This document shows, piece after piece, positions 25,431 through 34,601 of a DNA stretch of 64,000 nucleotides (the first letter of the stretch is position 1; each line of letters starts with the position of its first letter). The DNA is from Verrucomicrobiia bacterium. GTDB lineage: Bacteria > Verrucomicrobiota > Verrucomicrobiia > Limisphaerales > DSYF01. The stretch lies in the NCBI GenBank assembly GCA_035765895.1, contig DASTWL010000078.1:1-64000 (forward strand), read 5' to 3'. A model generated the notes under the pieces. The model saw nothing but the letters and a program-made list of their open reading frames with translations. It was not told where the DNA came from and made no database searches. The position numbers and the translations under genes are program-made.

Positions 25431-26225
25431 ATGAAGCGGCTCATCTTGATTTGCACCCTGCTCTGCCTTTGCCTGTCGGCCTGGGCGGAGCAGGTGAAGC
25501 TGGACACGCTGAAGGTGGGCTCACGGACTTACAAGAAGGTGACGGTGCTGGGCTTCAATGCGACGGATCTTTATTTCACGCACTCCAAGGGCATCAGCAA
25601 CGTCAAGCTCAAGCATCTCCCGCCCGAGCTGCAAAAACGCTTCAACTACGACGAGGCCACCGCCACCGCGGCTGAACAGCAGCAAATCACGGACAACGCG
25701 GAGTTCAACAAACAGTTGGTGGTCGCCATCGAACAGAACGCCGCCCGCGAGAAGCAGGCCGAACGCCGGAAGGAGATGACCACGGAAGCGAACCTGGCCG
25801 ACCCGCTGTCCGATAAATCCCCCATCGGCCGGCCCCTGCCCGAGTTGAAGGTCGAGCGCTGGATCGGCGGCAAGCCCGACGCGCGCGAGAAGTTTCAACT
25901 GATTTACCTGTGGGCGCCGTGGAGCTACGCCTCCCGAACGTTTCTGCCCGATTTCAATGCATTGCAGGAAAAGTTCTCCAAGGAGATCGCCTTCTCTGGT
26001 CTCGTATCCGAAAAGACAACCACCGATCCCGAAATCGAGGCCGGCGTGCATGCGGAATTCCCAGTCGCCATCGACCCGACGGAAAAATTCATCGACGCCC
26101 TGGGGGTGACCAGCCTGCCCCAGGCCGTCCTCGTGGATCCCAAAGGCATCGTCCGCTATCTCGGTCATCCCGCAGCGCTGAACGAAAAGCGCCTGCAGAC
26201 GCTGGTGGCGCGCTTCGCTCAATAG
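25431..26225 (+). CDS. Exported thioredoxin-fold protein lacking the CXXC motif
   Basis: This 264-residue protein has a signal peptide (LILICTLLCLCLSAWA, cleavage near residue 20). Next comes a small beta domain (about 21-70), a charged coiled region (about 75-125) and a TlpA/AhpC-like thioredoxin fold (about 130-264; IGRPLPELKVERWIGG, LIYLWAPWSYASRTFLPDF, LGVTSLPQAVLVDPKGIVRYLG). The active-site WCxxC is replaced by WAPWSYAS, so it cannot do dithiol chemistry. It may bind a partner or cofactor instead. The cis-Pro loop (SLPQ) is kept. It is a single gene between the amidotransferase and a small-protein gene. Confidence 0.8.
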   Translation: MKRLILICTLLCLCLSAWAEQVKLDTLKVGSRTYKKVTVLGFNATDLYFTHSKGISNVKLKHLPPELQKRFNYDEATATAAEQQQITDNAEFNKQLVVAIEQNAAREKQAERRKEMTTEANLADPLSDKSPIGRPLPELKVERWIGGKPDAREKFQLIYLWAPWSYASRTFLPDFNALQEKFSKEIAFSGLVSEKTTTDPEIEAGVHAEFPVAIDPTEKFIDALGVTSLPQAVLVDPKGIVRYLGHPAALNEKRLQTLVARFAQ

Positions 26226-26240
26226 GCCATCGCCTCGTCT

Positions 26241-26267
26241 TGAACGTTTGTTCACCTGTTCAGAACA
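26241..26267. promoter_or_regulatory. Pair of palindromes, operator-like
   Basis: TGAAC-GTTT-GTTCA (26241-26254) and TGTTC-A-GAACA (26257-26267) are two perfect inverted repeats 2 nt apart in the 96-nt gap before the small gene at 26322. They share the half-site TGTTC/GAACA. The spacing does not equal the TGTTC-N4-GAACA motif reported for verrucomicrobial LexA, so the regulator is unknown. Confidence 0.45.
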
Positions 26268-26321
26268 TATGGTTGCGGCATGCTCATCCCCCGTTAAGCC
26301 CGTCAATTCCAACGTCACTCC

Positions 26322-26597
26322 ATGAATGCCGCGCCCGCCTCGTTCGCTGTTGCCGCCAGTTCCTGCACATCCCCGGCCCTGCCCCCCGGGACGGCCAACA
26401 CCGTCTGGTTGCAGCGGACGGCCCTTTACCGGGAATTCCTGGCCGAGCGCGAAGAAATCCTGCGGCTAAAGTGGATTGAATCGGAAAAAGCCGGCCGCGA
26501 CATCGGCTTTGAAAGCGCGCTGACCGAATGGGTGGTCCGGCACCGGGCACACTGGCGCAAAGCCCGCCAGCACGGACGAACCGCTCCCCCTGGCTGA
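26322..26597 (+). CDS. Small helical protein of unknown function
   Basis: This is a 91-residue product. After a flexible Ala/Ser/Pro N-terminus (about 1-25) it has a basic-acidic amphipathic core: LYREFLAEREEILRLKWIES, then EKAGRDIGFESALTEWVVRH and RAHWRKARQ. The segment 'KWIESEKAG.DIGFE.AL..W' looks like a conserved module also found attached to other proteins, but I cannot name its family with confidence. The upstream gap holds two operator-like palindromes, so it may be regulated. No membrane segment is seen. Confidence 0.65.
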   Translation: MNAAPASFAVAASSCTSPALPPGTANTVWLQRTALYREFLAEREEILRLKWIESEKAGRDIGFESALTEWVVRHRAHWRKARQHGRTAPPG

Positions 26598-26646
26598 AGC
26601 CGCCCCCGTTCCTTTCAGCCGGCACTGGGCCGCGGCGGAAGACCGG

Positions 26647-26674
26647 TTGAGTCCTGTCGGCGTTCCGGTATTCT
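26647..26674 (+). promoter_or_regulatory. Candidate promoter of the ATP-cone kinase gene
   Basis: TTGAGT (26647-26652), a 16-nt spacer and TATTCT (26669-26674) end 9 nt before the ATG at 26684, with no ribosome binding site in between. Confidence 0.5.
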
Positions 26675-26683
26675 CGGCCAGCC

Positions 26684-28144
26684 ATGGCTGTGGAGAATCG
26701 CATCATCAAGGTGCAGAAACGGAACCGGGCGCTGGTCCGGTTCGATCTGGCGCGCATCCGCAACGCCATCCTCCGGGCGGCCGCGTCGATTGGAGGTTTT
26801 GCGCGCGACCATCATCCCGGCATCAACGACCGGATTTTCCAGGCGTGCGGAGATGACGCGGCGATTGCGGATTTTCTGACCGACATCGTGGTGGTCTGTT
26901 TGAATTCCGAGCCGCATCACCTCATCGCCAATTTCCCGCCCACCATCGAGATCATCCAGGATGAAGTGCTGCACGCCTTGCGCAGCCACGGCTTTCAACA
27001 CACGGCGGACGCCTACGCCTGCTACCGCTGGTGCCGTCACTGGTTGCGCGAGGGAGCCATCACGTCCGGGCAATTCGTCGGGAACGGCTTCCCTCATGAA
27101 CATCTGCGCACGGTCGATGCGTGGAATCAGGAACACGGCTGCGCTTCGGTGGCCGCCTTGAATGAGATCACGCGCGCCGGGCGCATCCGGCAGCTCATCG
27201 AAGCCTCCCTCGCCCGTTACGAAGCCGCGCTGGACGACGCAGCGCAACGGATGACCAAGCGGCTGGCGGACGGCGACCGCATCCGGTTGATGTGGATCAG
27301 CGGGCCGAGTTCCTCGGGCAAGACGACCACCACCGTCAAGCTGACGGAGCGGCTGCGTCGGCACGGACTCGAGTTCTTGATGCTGAACCTGGATGATTAT
27401 TTCTGGCCGCTGGTGGAACACCCCACCGACTGGATCAATGACCGCAATTACGAAACTCCCGAGGCCCTGGACATCCAGTTGCTGAACGCGCACCTGACGG
27501 CGTTGCTGGCCGGCGAAACAGTGGAGAAACCCCAGTTCGATTTCAAGGAGGGGCGACGCACCGGCACGAAGCGTGTCAAGCTGGAGCCCGGCCAGATTCT
27601 GCTGCTGGACTGCCTGCACGGGTTGTATCCGCCCATCACTGAAGGCATTCCCGCCCGGGTTCAGTTCCGCGTTTACATTGAGAATCTGAATGTCATCCAC
27701 GAAGGCGATGGTTCCAACGGCCGGCGCATTCCGTTCACCGACCTTCGGCTGATGCGCCGCATGTTGCGGGATGCGCGGCATCGGAATCACAGCCCCTTGC
27801 GCACAATTCTGCACTGGCACTACGTGCGGGCCGGCGAACTGTTCAGCATCATTCCGCTCCGCGGCCTGGCCGATGTGGTGATCGACGGCGGATTTCCCTT
27901 CGAACTGGCCGCGCTCAAGCCGTTGTTCATGCAGAACGACGGCATGCTTCCGGCGGAAGCGGACTTTCACGATTATCCCGGATTTGTCGATGCGCGGATT
28001 CGGTTCAACCGGCTGCGCGTGCTGCTCGAATCCGTCACCGGCCTGGGCGCGGCCGAGGTCGCGTCCGCGGACCTGATCCCCGGGGACGCCGTCCTCCGCG
28101 AGTTCATCGGCGGCAGCACCATCCGCATCCCGCACAACGAGTAA
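26684..28144 (+). CDS. ATP-cone domain fused to a uridine-kinase-type NTPase
   Basis: The 486-residue protein begins with an ATP-cone (about residues 5-95: IIKVQKRNRALVRFDLARIR, then HHLIANFPPTIEIIQDEVLHAL), the nucleotide-sensing domain of ribonucleotide reductases and NrdR. A linker of about 100 residues is followed by a P-loop kinase of the uridine kinase/phosphoribulokinase group: LMWISGPSSSGKTTTTVKLTERL (Walker A about 207-214), LMLNLDDYFWP and LLLDCLHGLYPP. It lacks the N-terminal TGS/ThrRS-like module of Thermotoga-type relatives. The substrate is unproven; nucleotide-controlled nucleoside phosphorylation is an inference. Confidence 0.85.
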   Translation: MAVENRIIKVQKRNRALVRFDLARIRNAILRAAASIGGFARDHHPGINDRIFQACGDDAAIADFLTDIVVVCLNSEPHHLIANFPPTIEIIQDEVLHALRSHGFQHTADAYACYRWCRHWLREGAITSGQFVGNGFPHEHLRTVDAWNQEHGCASVAALNEITRAGRIRQLIEASLARYEAALDDAAQRMTKRLADGDRIRLMWISGPSSSGKTTTTVKLTERLRRHGLEFLMLNLDDYFWPLVEHPTDWINDRNYETPEALDIQLLNAHLTALLAGETVEKPQFDFKEGRRTGTKRVKLEPGQILLLDCLHGLYPPITEGIPARVQFRVYIENLNVIHEGDGSNGRRIPFTDLRLMRRMLRDARHRNHSPLRTILHWHYVRAGELFSIIPLRGLADVVIDGGFPFELAALKPLFMQNDGMLPAEADFHDYPGFVDARIRFNRLRVLLESVTGLGAAEVASADLIPGDAVLREFIGGSTIRIPHNE

Positions 28145-28153
28145 GGTTCCGCG

Positions 28154-28177
28154 GGAACGGCTCGTTCTGGCCGTTCC
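28154..28177. terminator. Hairpin after the ATP-cone kinase gene
   Basis: GGAACGGC (28154-28161) and GCCGTTCC (28170-28177) make a perfect 8-bp stem with an 8-nt loop, 9 nt after the stop. There is no U tract on either side, so the terminator call is tentative. The rest of the 206-nt gap to 28351 shows nothing else. Confidence 0.4.
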
Positions 28178-28350
28178 AGGGAAGGACCATTTTCAAACGC
28201 TTTGCGGCGCAGGCTGTCAATGTCTCCAAATGCCGAAGGTGGGCAGCCCAATTGGTCCGGTCTTTTTGAATGGACAAACCGGGGGGTTCTCCCTCAACTG
28301 GACCGCTCGAATTTTGCGCGCCGTCTAGCCACATCAATTGAATCAATCGC

Positions 28351-31300
28351 ATGGATAAATCGAAGTCAGCCAAGGAAAAGACTTTGAACGCACCCGCCCA
28401 ACCGGTCGCGCCGGCCGGCAAACCAGCTTTGTTTAGGCGGATTGACTGGCTGACGTTCCTGATCGTCACGGTCATCGTCATGACCGGCTACTGGCTGACC
28501 ATCGCGCCGGACCTGACGCTGGAGGACTGCGGTGAACTCGCCACCGGCTCCTTTTACGCGGGCATTCCGCATCCGCCCGGCTATCCGGTCTGGACCCTTT
28601 ACACATATCTGTGGGCGAACTTCGTGCCGTTCCACAACATCGCGTGGCGCGTGGCCATGGGCGAAGCCCTGGCCGGCGCGCTGGCCTGCGGTCTGGTTGG
28701 CTTGGTTGTCTCGCGCGGCAGCAGCATGATGATCGAAGGCATCGAGGGGCTCAAAAACATCGATCGCCGCTGGGAAAACGCCATTTGCATGGTTTCGGGG
28801 TTCGTGGCCGGCATGTTGCTCGGTTTCAACGGCTACATGTGGAGCCAGTCGGTCATTGTCGAGGTGTATGCATTCAGTTTGTTGTCGTTCATGGGCGTGC
28901 TCGCCTGTTTGTTGCGCTGGATTTATACCCCGCAGAAGCGGCGCTACCTTTACTGGGCCTTTTTCATCTACGGCATCTGCTTCACCAACCACCAAACCCT
29001 GATCGTGGCCGCAATGGGGTTGGAAGTCGCCATCGCCGCGGCGGATTTCCGCATGGGCCGGAGCCTCTTCCTGTGGAACAGCGTCGCCTATCTCTGCGGC
29101 CTCATTCTGCGGGGTGAGCAGATGATGTTCGTGGACACCACCCAGATGGTCTTCATTATTTTCAATGTGGTGGGCGTCTGCTCCATTGCCGCCTACCTCG
29201 CGTTTGCGGTGTTGACCCGGATCTCCTTCCCGGAACTCGCGCGCGATTTCGCGTTGCTGGCTTTTTTCGCCTTGCTGGTCAGCATTCCCGGCCTGGGTGG
29301 CATGGCCCTGCTCCTGGCGGCGGTCGCCCTGGCCGGCCTGATCAAGTTTGGCTGGGACTCGCGCAAGCAAGGTCAGGAATGGCTGGTCGTGGCCGGTTGC
29401 GGCGCCTTGTGGCTGGCCGGCGCCTCCTTCTACCTCTACATGGCGCTCGCCGGCATGAGCACCCCGCCCATGCAATGGGGCTACCCGCGAACGGTGGAGG
29501 GTTTCATTCACGCCCTGACCCGCGGCCAATACGAAAAGATCAGCCCGACGGATGTTTTCGGCGATCCACTGCGGTTCATCATGCAGTTGGGCATCGTGGG
29601 CGAAGGGGTCGTGGATGAATTCAACTGGGTCTATACGTTGCTGGCGCTCGTGCCGCTGCTGTTCTTCTTCCGCATGCAAAAACGGGAGCGGGCGTGGATG
29701 CTGGGCCTGGTCGCGGTTTACCTGTGTCTCGCCGTGTTGCTGGTGGTGCTTGTCAATCCCTCCACGGACCGCCAGTCGGTGGAAATTTCCCGCGTCATCT
29801 TCACCGCGTCGCATGTTTCGGTGGTCATTGCCATCGGCTACGGCCTGACATTGATTGCCGCCAGCCTGCTCGCCGAATACCGCACGTTCCGGCTGTGGGG
29901 GCTGATTGGTGGTGCGCTCGGGGCGGCCCTGGCATTGTATGCGCTGGCCAACGTGGCGCATGACATGTCCGCCGGTCTCACCGGCATGAGCGCCATCCAG
30001 ACGTTCTTCCACGCCATCGGCCGCGCCTTCCAGCCGCATCAATACGGACTGCCGGTTTTTGCGGGCCTGCTGTTGCTGGGCCTGACCGTGGTATTCCTGA
30101 TCAATCTGCTCCTCGGCCGCGAACGGCCGCATCTGGGCGTTGTGCTGGCCGTGTTCGCCATCATGCCACTCCATTCGGTGATGTCCCACTGGGCGGACAA
30201 CGAACAGCGCAACCACCTGTTCGGCTACTGGTTTGGCCACGACATGTTCACCCCGCCCTTCGTCGGCAAGGACCACAAGCTGACCTATGATACCAAGGAG
30301 CGGACCGCGTTGATGAAGGACCCCAAACAGGCCAGCCTCATCTATCCCGAAATGGACCGCAATGCGGTGTTGTATGGCGGCACGGATCCAGGCCGCTTCT
30401 GCCCGACCTACATGATTTTCTGCGAGAGCTTCATCCCGCCGAGTTGCAAGCCGCGCGATCCGAATTTCGACCGGCGCGATGTTTACATCATCACCCAGAA
30501 CGCCCTCGCGGACGGCACTTACCTGATGTATATCCGCTCGCAATACAACAAGAGCGCGCAGATTCAATACGACACGCCGTTCTTCGAGGACGTTTTCCAA
30601 CGCCTGACCATCCGCGATCCCAAGGAGCGCGAATACCGGACGAACTGGCTGTCCAAAATCGCCTACGATTACCTGGACAAGCCGTTCATCGCGCTGGGCG
30701 ACAAGATTGAGAAGCGCCGCCGCGAGGAGGGCGTTTATCCGAAGAACGAAATCTACATCGCCACGCCCGAGGATTCCGCGCGCTGCTTTCAGGAATACAT
30801 GAGCGATGCGCAACGGCGCATGCAGTTGAACCAGCTCCGCCCCGGTGAGGATGTGCGCGTGGTCAAGGATCCGAACGGCGTGGATCGCGTGCAGGTCTCC
30901 GGACAAGTGGCGGTCATGGCCATCAACGGGCTGCTGACCAAGGTGATGTTCGACCACAATCCCACGAACGAATTCTTCGTCGAAGAGAGCTTCCCGCTGG
31001 ACTGGATGTATCCGCACCTGACGCCCTACGGCATCATCATGAAAATCAACCGGCAGGAACTCCCCACGCTGTCGGAGGACGTCCTGAAGCGTGACCACGA
31101 GTTCTGGGCGAATTATTCCGAACGCCTGATCGGCAACTGGATCACCGACGACACGCCCATCAAGGACATCGTGGACTTCGTTGAAAAAGTTTATCTGCGG
31201 CACGACTTCACGGGCTTCAAGGGCGACCTGAAATTCGTCCGTGACGATCAGGCGCAGAAGGCCTTTTCCAAGCTCCGCAGCTCGATTGCCGGCATCTACG

Positions 31301-32073
31301 CGTGGCGCCTCGGGTTGTCCGCCAATTCCCCCACGCCGCCGGAATACGTGGCCAAGTCGCCCGCCGAACGCGAGCGCCTGCTGAAGGAGGCGGACTTCGC
31401 CTTCAAACAGGCCTTCGCCTTCTGTCCTTACAGCCCCGAAGCCGTGTTCCGCTACATGCAGGTGCTGCTCGGCAACAACCGCCTCGACGACGCCATCTTG
31501 GTCGTGCAGACGGCGTTGAAGCTCGACCCGTATAACTCGCAGCTGGCCGACACGCTCAAGCGCCTGGAAGGCTTCAAAGGCAACGCGGGCAAGATCAGCG
31601 AGGTGCAGTCGAACATTCAAAAGCTCACGGTCGAATATCAAAAGAATCCGACCAACTTCCAGACGGCACTGAATCTCGCCGGCGCCTATTTCAGCATCGG
31701 CCAGACGAGCGCAGGCGCCACCGTGCTGGACGAAATCGTGAAAAGTCCGCACGCCACGCCGGAAGCCATTCTCGCCGTCGCCCAATACCAGGTGCAATCC
31801 CGCAACTATCCCAAGCTCGAAGAAGCGCTCGAACGCCTGACCCAGGTGGAACCGGATTCGCCGGAGGCGTGGTATGACCTCGCCGCGTTGAAAGCCACGC
31901 TGGGCAAAATGCCCGACGCCACGGCCAACCTGAAACAAGCCATTCAACTCAGTGACGCCCGCCTGGCCACGAACACGCAATCGCGCGACCTCCGCGGGGA
32001 GGCGGCCAAGGATCCGCGCTTCCAGATGATGAAGGACTTGCCGGAATTCAAGGCGCTGCTGACGAAGCCTTGA
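28351..32073 (+). CDS. GT117 (DUF2723) membrane glycosyltransferase with C-terminal TPRs
   Basis: This 1240-residue protein has about a dozen membrane segments in its first 620 residues. They begin with LTFLIVTVIVMTGYWL and the GT117 hallmark LEDCGELATGSFYAGIPHPPG. DUF2723 proteins are GT-C enzymes related to TMEM260, a protein O-mannosyltransferase, so an envelope protein or lipid glycosylation role is likely. Residues of about 630-960 form a soluble extracytoplasmic region. The last 280 residues carry TPR-like repeats (SPEAVFRYMQVLLGNNRLDDA, NFQTALNLAGAYFSIGQTSA, SPEAWYDLAALKATLGKMPD). It is monocistronic, ending at a terminator. The acceptor is unknown. Confidence 0.88.
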   Translation: MDKSKSAKEKTLNAPAQPVAPAGKPALFRRIDWLTFLIVTVIVMTGYWLTIAPDLTLEDCGELATGSFYAGIPHPPGYPVWTLYTYLWANFVPFHNIAWRVAMGEALAGALACGLVGLVVSRGSSMMIEGIEGLKNIDRRWENAICMVSGFVAGMLLGFNGYMWSQSVIVEVYAFSLLSFMGVLACLLRWIYTPQKRRYLYWAFFIYGICFTNHQTLIVAAMGLEVAIAAADFRMGRSLFLWNSVAYLCGLILRGEQMMFVDTTQMVFIIFNVVGVCSIAAYLAFAVLTRISFPELARDFALLAFFALLVSIPGLGGMALLLAAVALAGLIKFGWDSRKQGQEWLVVAGCGALWLAGASFYLYMALAGMSTPPMQWGYPRTVEGFIHALTRGQYEKISPTDVFGDPLRFIMQLGIVGEGVVDEFNWVYTLLALVPLLFFFRMQKRERAWMLGLVAVYLCLAVLLVVLVNPSTDRQSVEISRVIFTASHVSVVIAIGYGLTLIAASLLAEYRTFRLWGLIGGALGAALALYALANVAHDMSAGLTGMSAIQTFFHAIGRAFQPHQYGLPVFAGLLLLGLTVVFLINLLLGRERPHLGVVLAVFAIMPLHSVMSHWADNEQRNHLFGYWFGHDMFTPPFVGKDHKLTYDTKERTALMKDPKQASLIYPEMDRNAVLYGGTDPGRFCPTYMIFCESFIPPSCKPRDPNFDRRDVYIITQNALADGTYLMYIRSQYNKSAQIQYDTPFFEDVFQRLTIRDPKEREYRTNWLSKIAYDYLDKPFIALGDKIEKRRREEGVYPKNEIYIATPEDSARCFQEYMSDAQRRMQLNQLRPGEDVRVVKDPNGVDRVQVSGQVAVMAINGLLTKVMFDHNPTNEFFVEESFPLDWMYPHLTPYGIIMKINRQELPTLSEDVLKRDHEFWANYSERLIGNWITDDTPIKDIVDFVEKVYLRHDFTGFKGDLKFVRDDQAQKAFSKLRSSIAGIYAWRLGLSANSPTPPEYVAKSPAERERLLKEADFAFKQAFAFCPYSPEAVFRYMQVLLGNNRLDDAILVVQTALKLDPYNSQLADTLKRLEGFKGNAGKISEVQSNIQKLTVEYQKNPTNFQTALNLAGAYFSIGQTSAGATVLDEIVKSPHATPEAILAVAQYQVQSRNYPKLEEALERLTQVEPDSPEAWYDLAALKATLGKMPDATANLKQAIQLSDARLATNTQSRDLRGEAAKDPRFQMMKDLPEFKALLTKP

Positions 32074-32091
32074 ACGGCAAACGGCTTGCAC

Positions 32092-32128
32092 ACGGCTGCC
32101 ACGGTTGCCGCGGCAGCCGTTTTCGTTT
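32092..32128 (+). terminator. Intrinsic terminator after the GT117 gene
   Basis: ACGGCTGCC (32092-32100) pairs with GGCAGCCGT (32112-32120) across an 11-nt loop and is followed by TTTTCGTTT. It lies 18 nt after the stop and separates the GT117 gene from grpE. Confidence 0.75.
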
Positions 32129-32149
32129 ATCATCCGCCCGCATTTTTCG

Positions 32150-32704
32150 ATGAGCAAACAACCATCAGAACCCGCGACCAGCGGGGCGCCGGCCGGCCCG
32201 GCCGGGCTGACCCCGGAGCAAGTCAGTGAATTGCAGGCCCAGGCGGCCAAAGCCGCCGAGCATTGGGACCGCCTGCTGCGCGCCACCGCCGACTTCGACA
32301 ATTACAAGAAACGCGCCGCGCGCGAACGACAGGACGCCATCAAATACGCCAACGAAGGGCTGATGCAGAAGCTGCTGCCCGTGCTGGACAATTTCGAGGC
32401 GGCCCTGAACGCCGCGCAATCCACCAGCGGCGACAACGCCCAGTCACTGCTGACCGGCATCTCAATGATTCACCAGCAGCTCAAGTCGGTGTTGACCGAG
32501 GCCGGACTTGAGGAAATTGAGGCGCACGGCAGGCCATTCGATCCCAACCTGCACGAAGCCGTTTCGCAGGCCGAGTCCAGCGAGCATCCGGAAGGCAACG
32601 TGATGCAGCAGCTCCGGCGCGGTTACCGGCTGCGCGACCGGTTGCTCCGCCCCGCCAGTGTCGTCGTCGCCAAAGCCCCCTCCCCCGCCCATGGCCAAGC
32701 GTGA
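32150..32704 (+). CDS. grpE: Nucleotide exchange factor GrpE
   Basis: GrpE releases ADP from DnaK in the Hsp70 cycle. The 184-residue product has a disordered Pro/Gly/Ala-rich start (1-25), a long helix (about 30-70, with [20 protein letters not shown]), and the dimer head with [35 protein letters not shown] and HEAVSQAES. The ATG at 32150 is preferred to an open extension to 32105 that reaches into the terminator. The gene overlaps dnaJ by 14 nt. dnaK is not in the window. Confidence 0.93.
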   Translation: MSKQPSEPATSGAPAGPAGLTPEQVSELQAQAAKAAEHWDRLLRATADFDNYKKRAARERQDAIKYANEGLMQKLLPVLDNFEAALNAAQSTSGDNAQSLLTGISMIHQQLKSVLTEAGLEEIEAHGRPFDPNLHEAVSQAESSEHPEGNVMQQLRRGYRLRDRLLRPASVVVAKAPSPAHGQA

Positions 32705-33827
32705 CTATTACGAAATCCTCGGCGTGAACCGTTCGGCCAGCGACGAGGAAATCAAAAAGGCCTACCGCAAGCTGGCCGTGAAATACCACCCGGACAAAAA
32801 TCCCGGTGACAAGGTGGCCGAGGAAAAATTTAAGGAACTCGGCGAGGCTTACGAGGCCCTCAGCGACCCGCAAAAACGCGCGGCGTATGACCAATACGGC
32901 CACAGCGCCTTCGACCCGCGGACCCGGGCCAGCCGGGGCGCGGGCGGGTTTCACGATCCCTTCGACATCTTCCGTGAAGTCTTCGGCGGCGGCGGGGGCG
33001 GCAGCATCTTTGATGAATTCTTCGGCGGCGGGCGTTCGGACCCCAGCCAGCCGCAACGGGGCGACGACCTGCGGTTCGACCTGGAAATCACGCTGGAAGA
33101 AGCGGCCCACGGCTGTGAAAAGGAGATTTCCATTCCCCGCGCAGATCGCTGCGACACCTGCCGCGGCTCCGGCGGTGAGGAAGGCTCCAAAATCAAAACC
33201 TGTCCCACCTGCGGCGGCCGGGGACAGGTGCTCACGTCGCGCGGCATTTTCAGCATCGCGCAAACGTGTCCCGCCTGCGAAGGCGCGGGCCGGGTGATCG
33301 AGAAGCCCTGCCGGGCCTGTCGGGGCTCGGGCCGGCGCGAAAAGCTGACCAAAATCAACTTGCGCATTCCAGCCGGCGTGGACACGGGGGCGCGCTTGCG
33401 CTCCTCCGGCAACGGCGATGCCGGCTTGCGCGGCGGACCGCCAGGCGACCTCTACGTGGTGCTGCGACTCAAGCCGCATGATGTTTTCCATCGCGACGGC
33501 GACGACCTCCTCTGCGAGGTGCCCATCAGCTTCGTGCAGGCGGCGCTCGGTTCGGAAGTGGAAGTGCCGACCTTGGAAGGCGCTGCAACGGTGAAAATCC
33601 CACCGGGCACCCAGCCCGGCACGATCTTCCGGCTCAAGGCCCGGGGGGTCAAAAACCTGCAAGGCTACGGCCACGGCGATTTGCACGTGCGGGTGAACGT
33701 CGAAGTGCCCACGCGGCTCAACGCGGAACAAAAGCAAAAGCTTGAGGAATTCGGCGCCCTCTGCAACGGCAAGGAAAGCCCGCTGATGCAAAGCTTCCTG
33801 GAAAAGGCGAAAAAGTTCTTCCGCTGA
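32691..33827 (+). CDS. dnaJ: Chaperone DnaJ
   Basis: DnaJ delivers unfolded clients to DnaK and stimulates its ATPase. The 378-residue protein has the J domain (residues 1-65, [23 protein letters not shown] in KYHPDKN). A Gly/Phe-rich linker (about 70-115) is followed by four zinc-binding CxxCxGxG-type repeats ([32 protein letters not shown]; about 150-220) and the C-terminal substrate domain. It is a full type I DnaJ. It overlaps grpE by 14 nt and precedes rsmE by 9 nt, a stress operon with an rRNA methylase attached. Confidence 0.97.
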   Translation: MAKRDYYEILGVNRSASDEEIKKAYRKLAVKYHPDKNPGDKVAEEKFKELGEAYEALSDPQKRAAYDQYGHSAFDPRTRASRGAGGFHDPFDIFREVFGGGGGGSIFDEFFGGGRSDPSQPQRGDDLRFDLEITLEEAAHGCEKEISIPRADRCDTCRGSGGEEGSKIKTCPTCGGRGQVLTSRGIFSIAQTCPACEGAGRVIEKPCRACRGSGRREKLTKINLRIPAGVDTGARLRSSGNGDAGLRGGPPGDLYVVLRLKPHDVFHRDGDDLLCEVPISFVQAALGSEVEVPTLEGAATVKIPPGTQPGTIFRLKARGVKNLQGYGHGDLHVRVNVEVPTRLNAEQKQKLEEFGALCNGKESPLMQSFLEKAKKFFR

Positions 33828-33836
33828 GCCATCGCC

Positions 33837-34601
33837 ATGCGCCGCTTCTTTGTCCCGCCTGAACAAAGCCGGGGAGAAGTCTTCGATCTGCCCGAGCGCG
33901 AAGCCCGTCACGCAACACAAGTGCTGCGCCTGCAGCCCGGGGACACCTTGGAAGTGCTGGATGGTTGCGGCGGTGTGTTGCGGTGCGCCGTCGAAACGGC
34001 AACCAAACGCAGCGTGCGGGTGCGGGTGCGGCAACGCGATTACCGGCCTCCCCTGGCCTGCGCGATCACGCTGGTGCAGGCGATTCCCAAAGGCCCCGCA
34101 TTCGAGACCATTGTGCAAAAGGCCACCGAACTCGGCGCCGCCCGGGTCATCCCCTTGCTCAGCGAACGCGTCGTGGCGCACTTCGCGGCCAAGGACGCCC
34201 CTGCCAAGGTGGACAAATGGCGCCAGATCGCCGTGGAAAGCATCAAACAATGCGGCTCGCCCTGGTTGCCGGAAATCACCCCGCCCGTGTCCTTTGCGGA
34301 GTTGTTGAAATCACCTCCGGCAAGGGACGTCAGCGTCGTGTGCGCGCTGCCCGAGTCACGCCGCAGCCTGCGGGCCGTGGCCGAAAACTATCGTCGGGAA
34401 AGGCACCGGGAACCGGGCAGCGCCGCGCTTTGGATTGGTCCGGAAGGTGACTTCACACCCGCCGAATACGCTGCCATTGAAAAAACTGGCGCATTGCCCA
34501 TCTCCCTGGGCCCGCTGGTGCTGCGGGCTGACACAGCGGCCATCGCATGCCTCGCTTTGGCAAATCAGGAATGGCAGACCCCGGCCTCGGCGCGCGATTG
34601 A
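33837..34601 (+). CDS. rsmE: 16S rRNA (uracil-1498-N3)-methyltransferase
   Basis: RsmE methylates U1498 of 16S rRNA in the assembled 30S subunit. The 254-residue product starts MRRFFVPPEQS with the PUA-like N-domain (ARHATQVLRLQPGD). It has the SPOUT fold with PKGPAFETIVQKATELGAAR, SIKQCGSPWLPEI, the SAM knot LWIGPEGDFTPAEYAA and SLGPLVLRADTAAIACL. The dnaJ-rsmE order is common in bacteria. Its 3' end overlaps the convergent midA-like gene by 37 nt. Confidence 0.95.
   Translation: MRRFFVPPEQSRGEVFDLPEREARHATQVLRLQPGDTLEVLDGCGGVLRCAVETATKRSVRVRVRQRDYRPPLACAITLVQAIPKGPAFETIVQKATELGAARVIPLLSERVVAHFAAKDAPAKVDKWRQIAVESIKQCGSPWLPEITPPVSFAELLKSPPARDVSVVCALPESRRSLRAVAENYRRERHREPGSAALWIGPEGDFTPAEYAAIEKTGALPISLGPLVLRADTAAIACLALANQEWQTPASARD

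Noticed and set aside
26241-26267. Canonical LexA box
   Set aside because: Neither palindrome has the TGTTC-N4-GAACA order and spacing; one is inverted and the other has a 1-nt centre.
28366-32301. Open frame of about 1,300 codons on the minus strand
   Set aside because: It is the antisense of the GT117 gene and part of grpE; its His/Gln/Arg-rich composition is what high-GC codon use gives on the opposite strand, and it has no domain.
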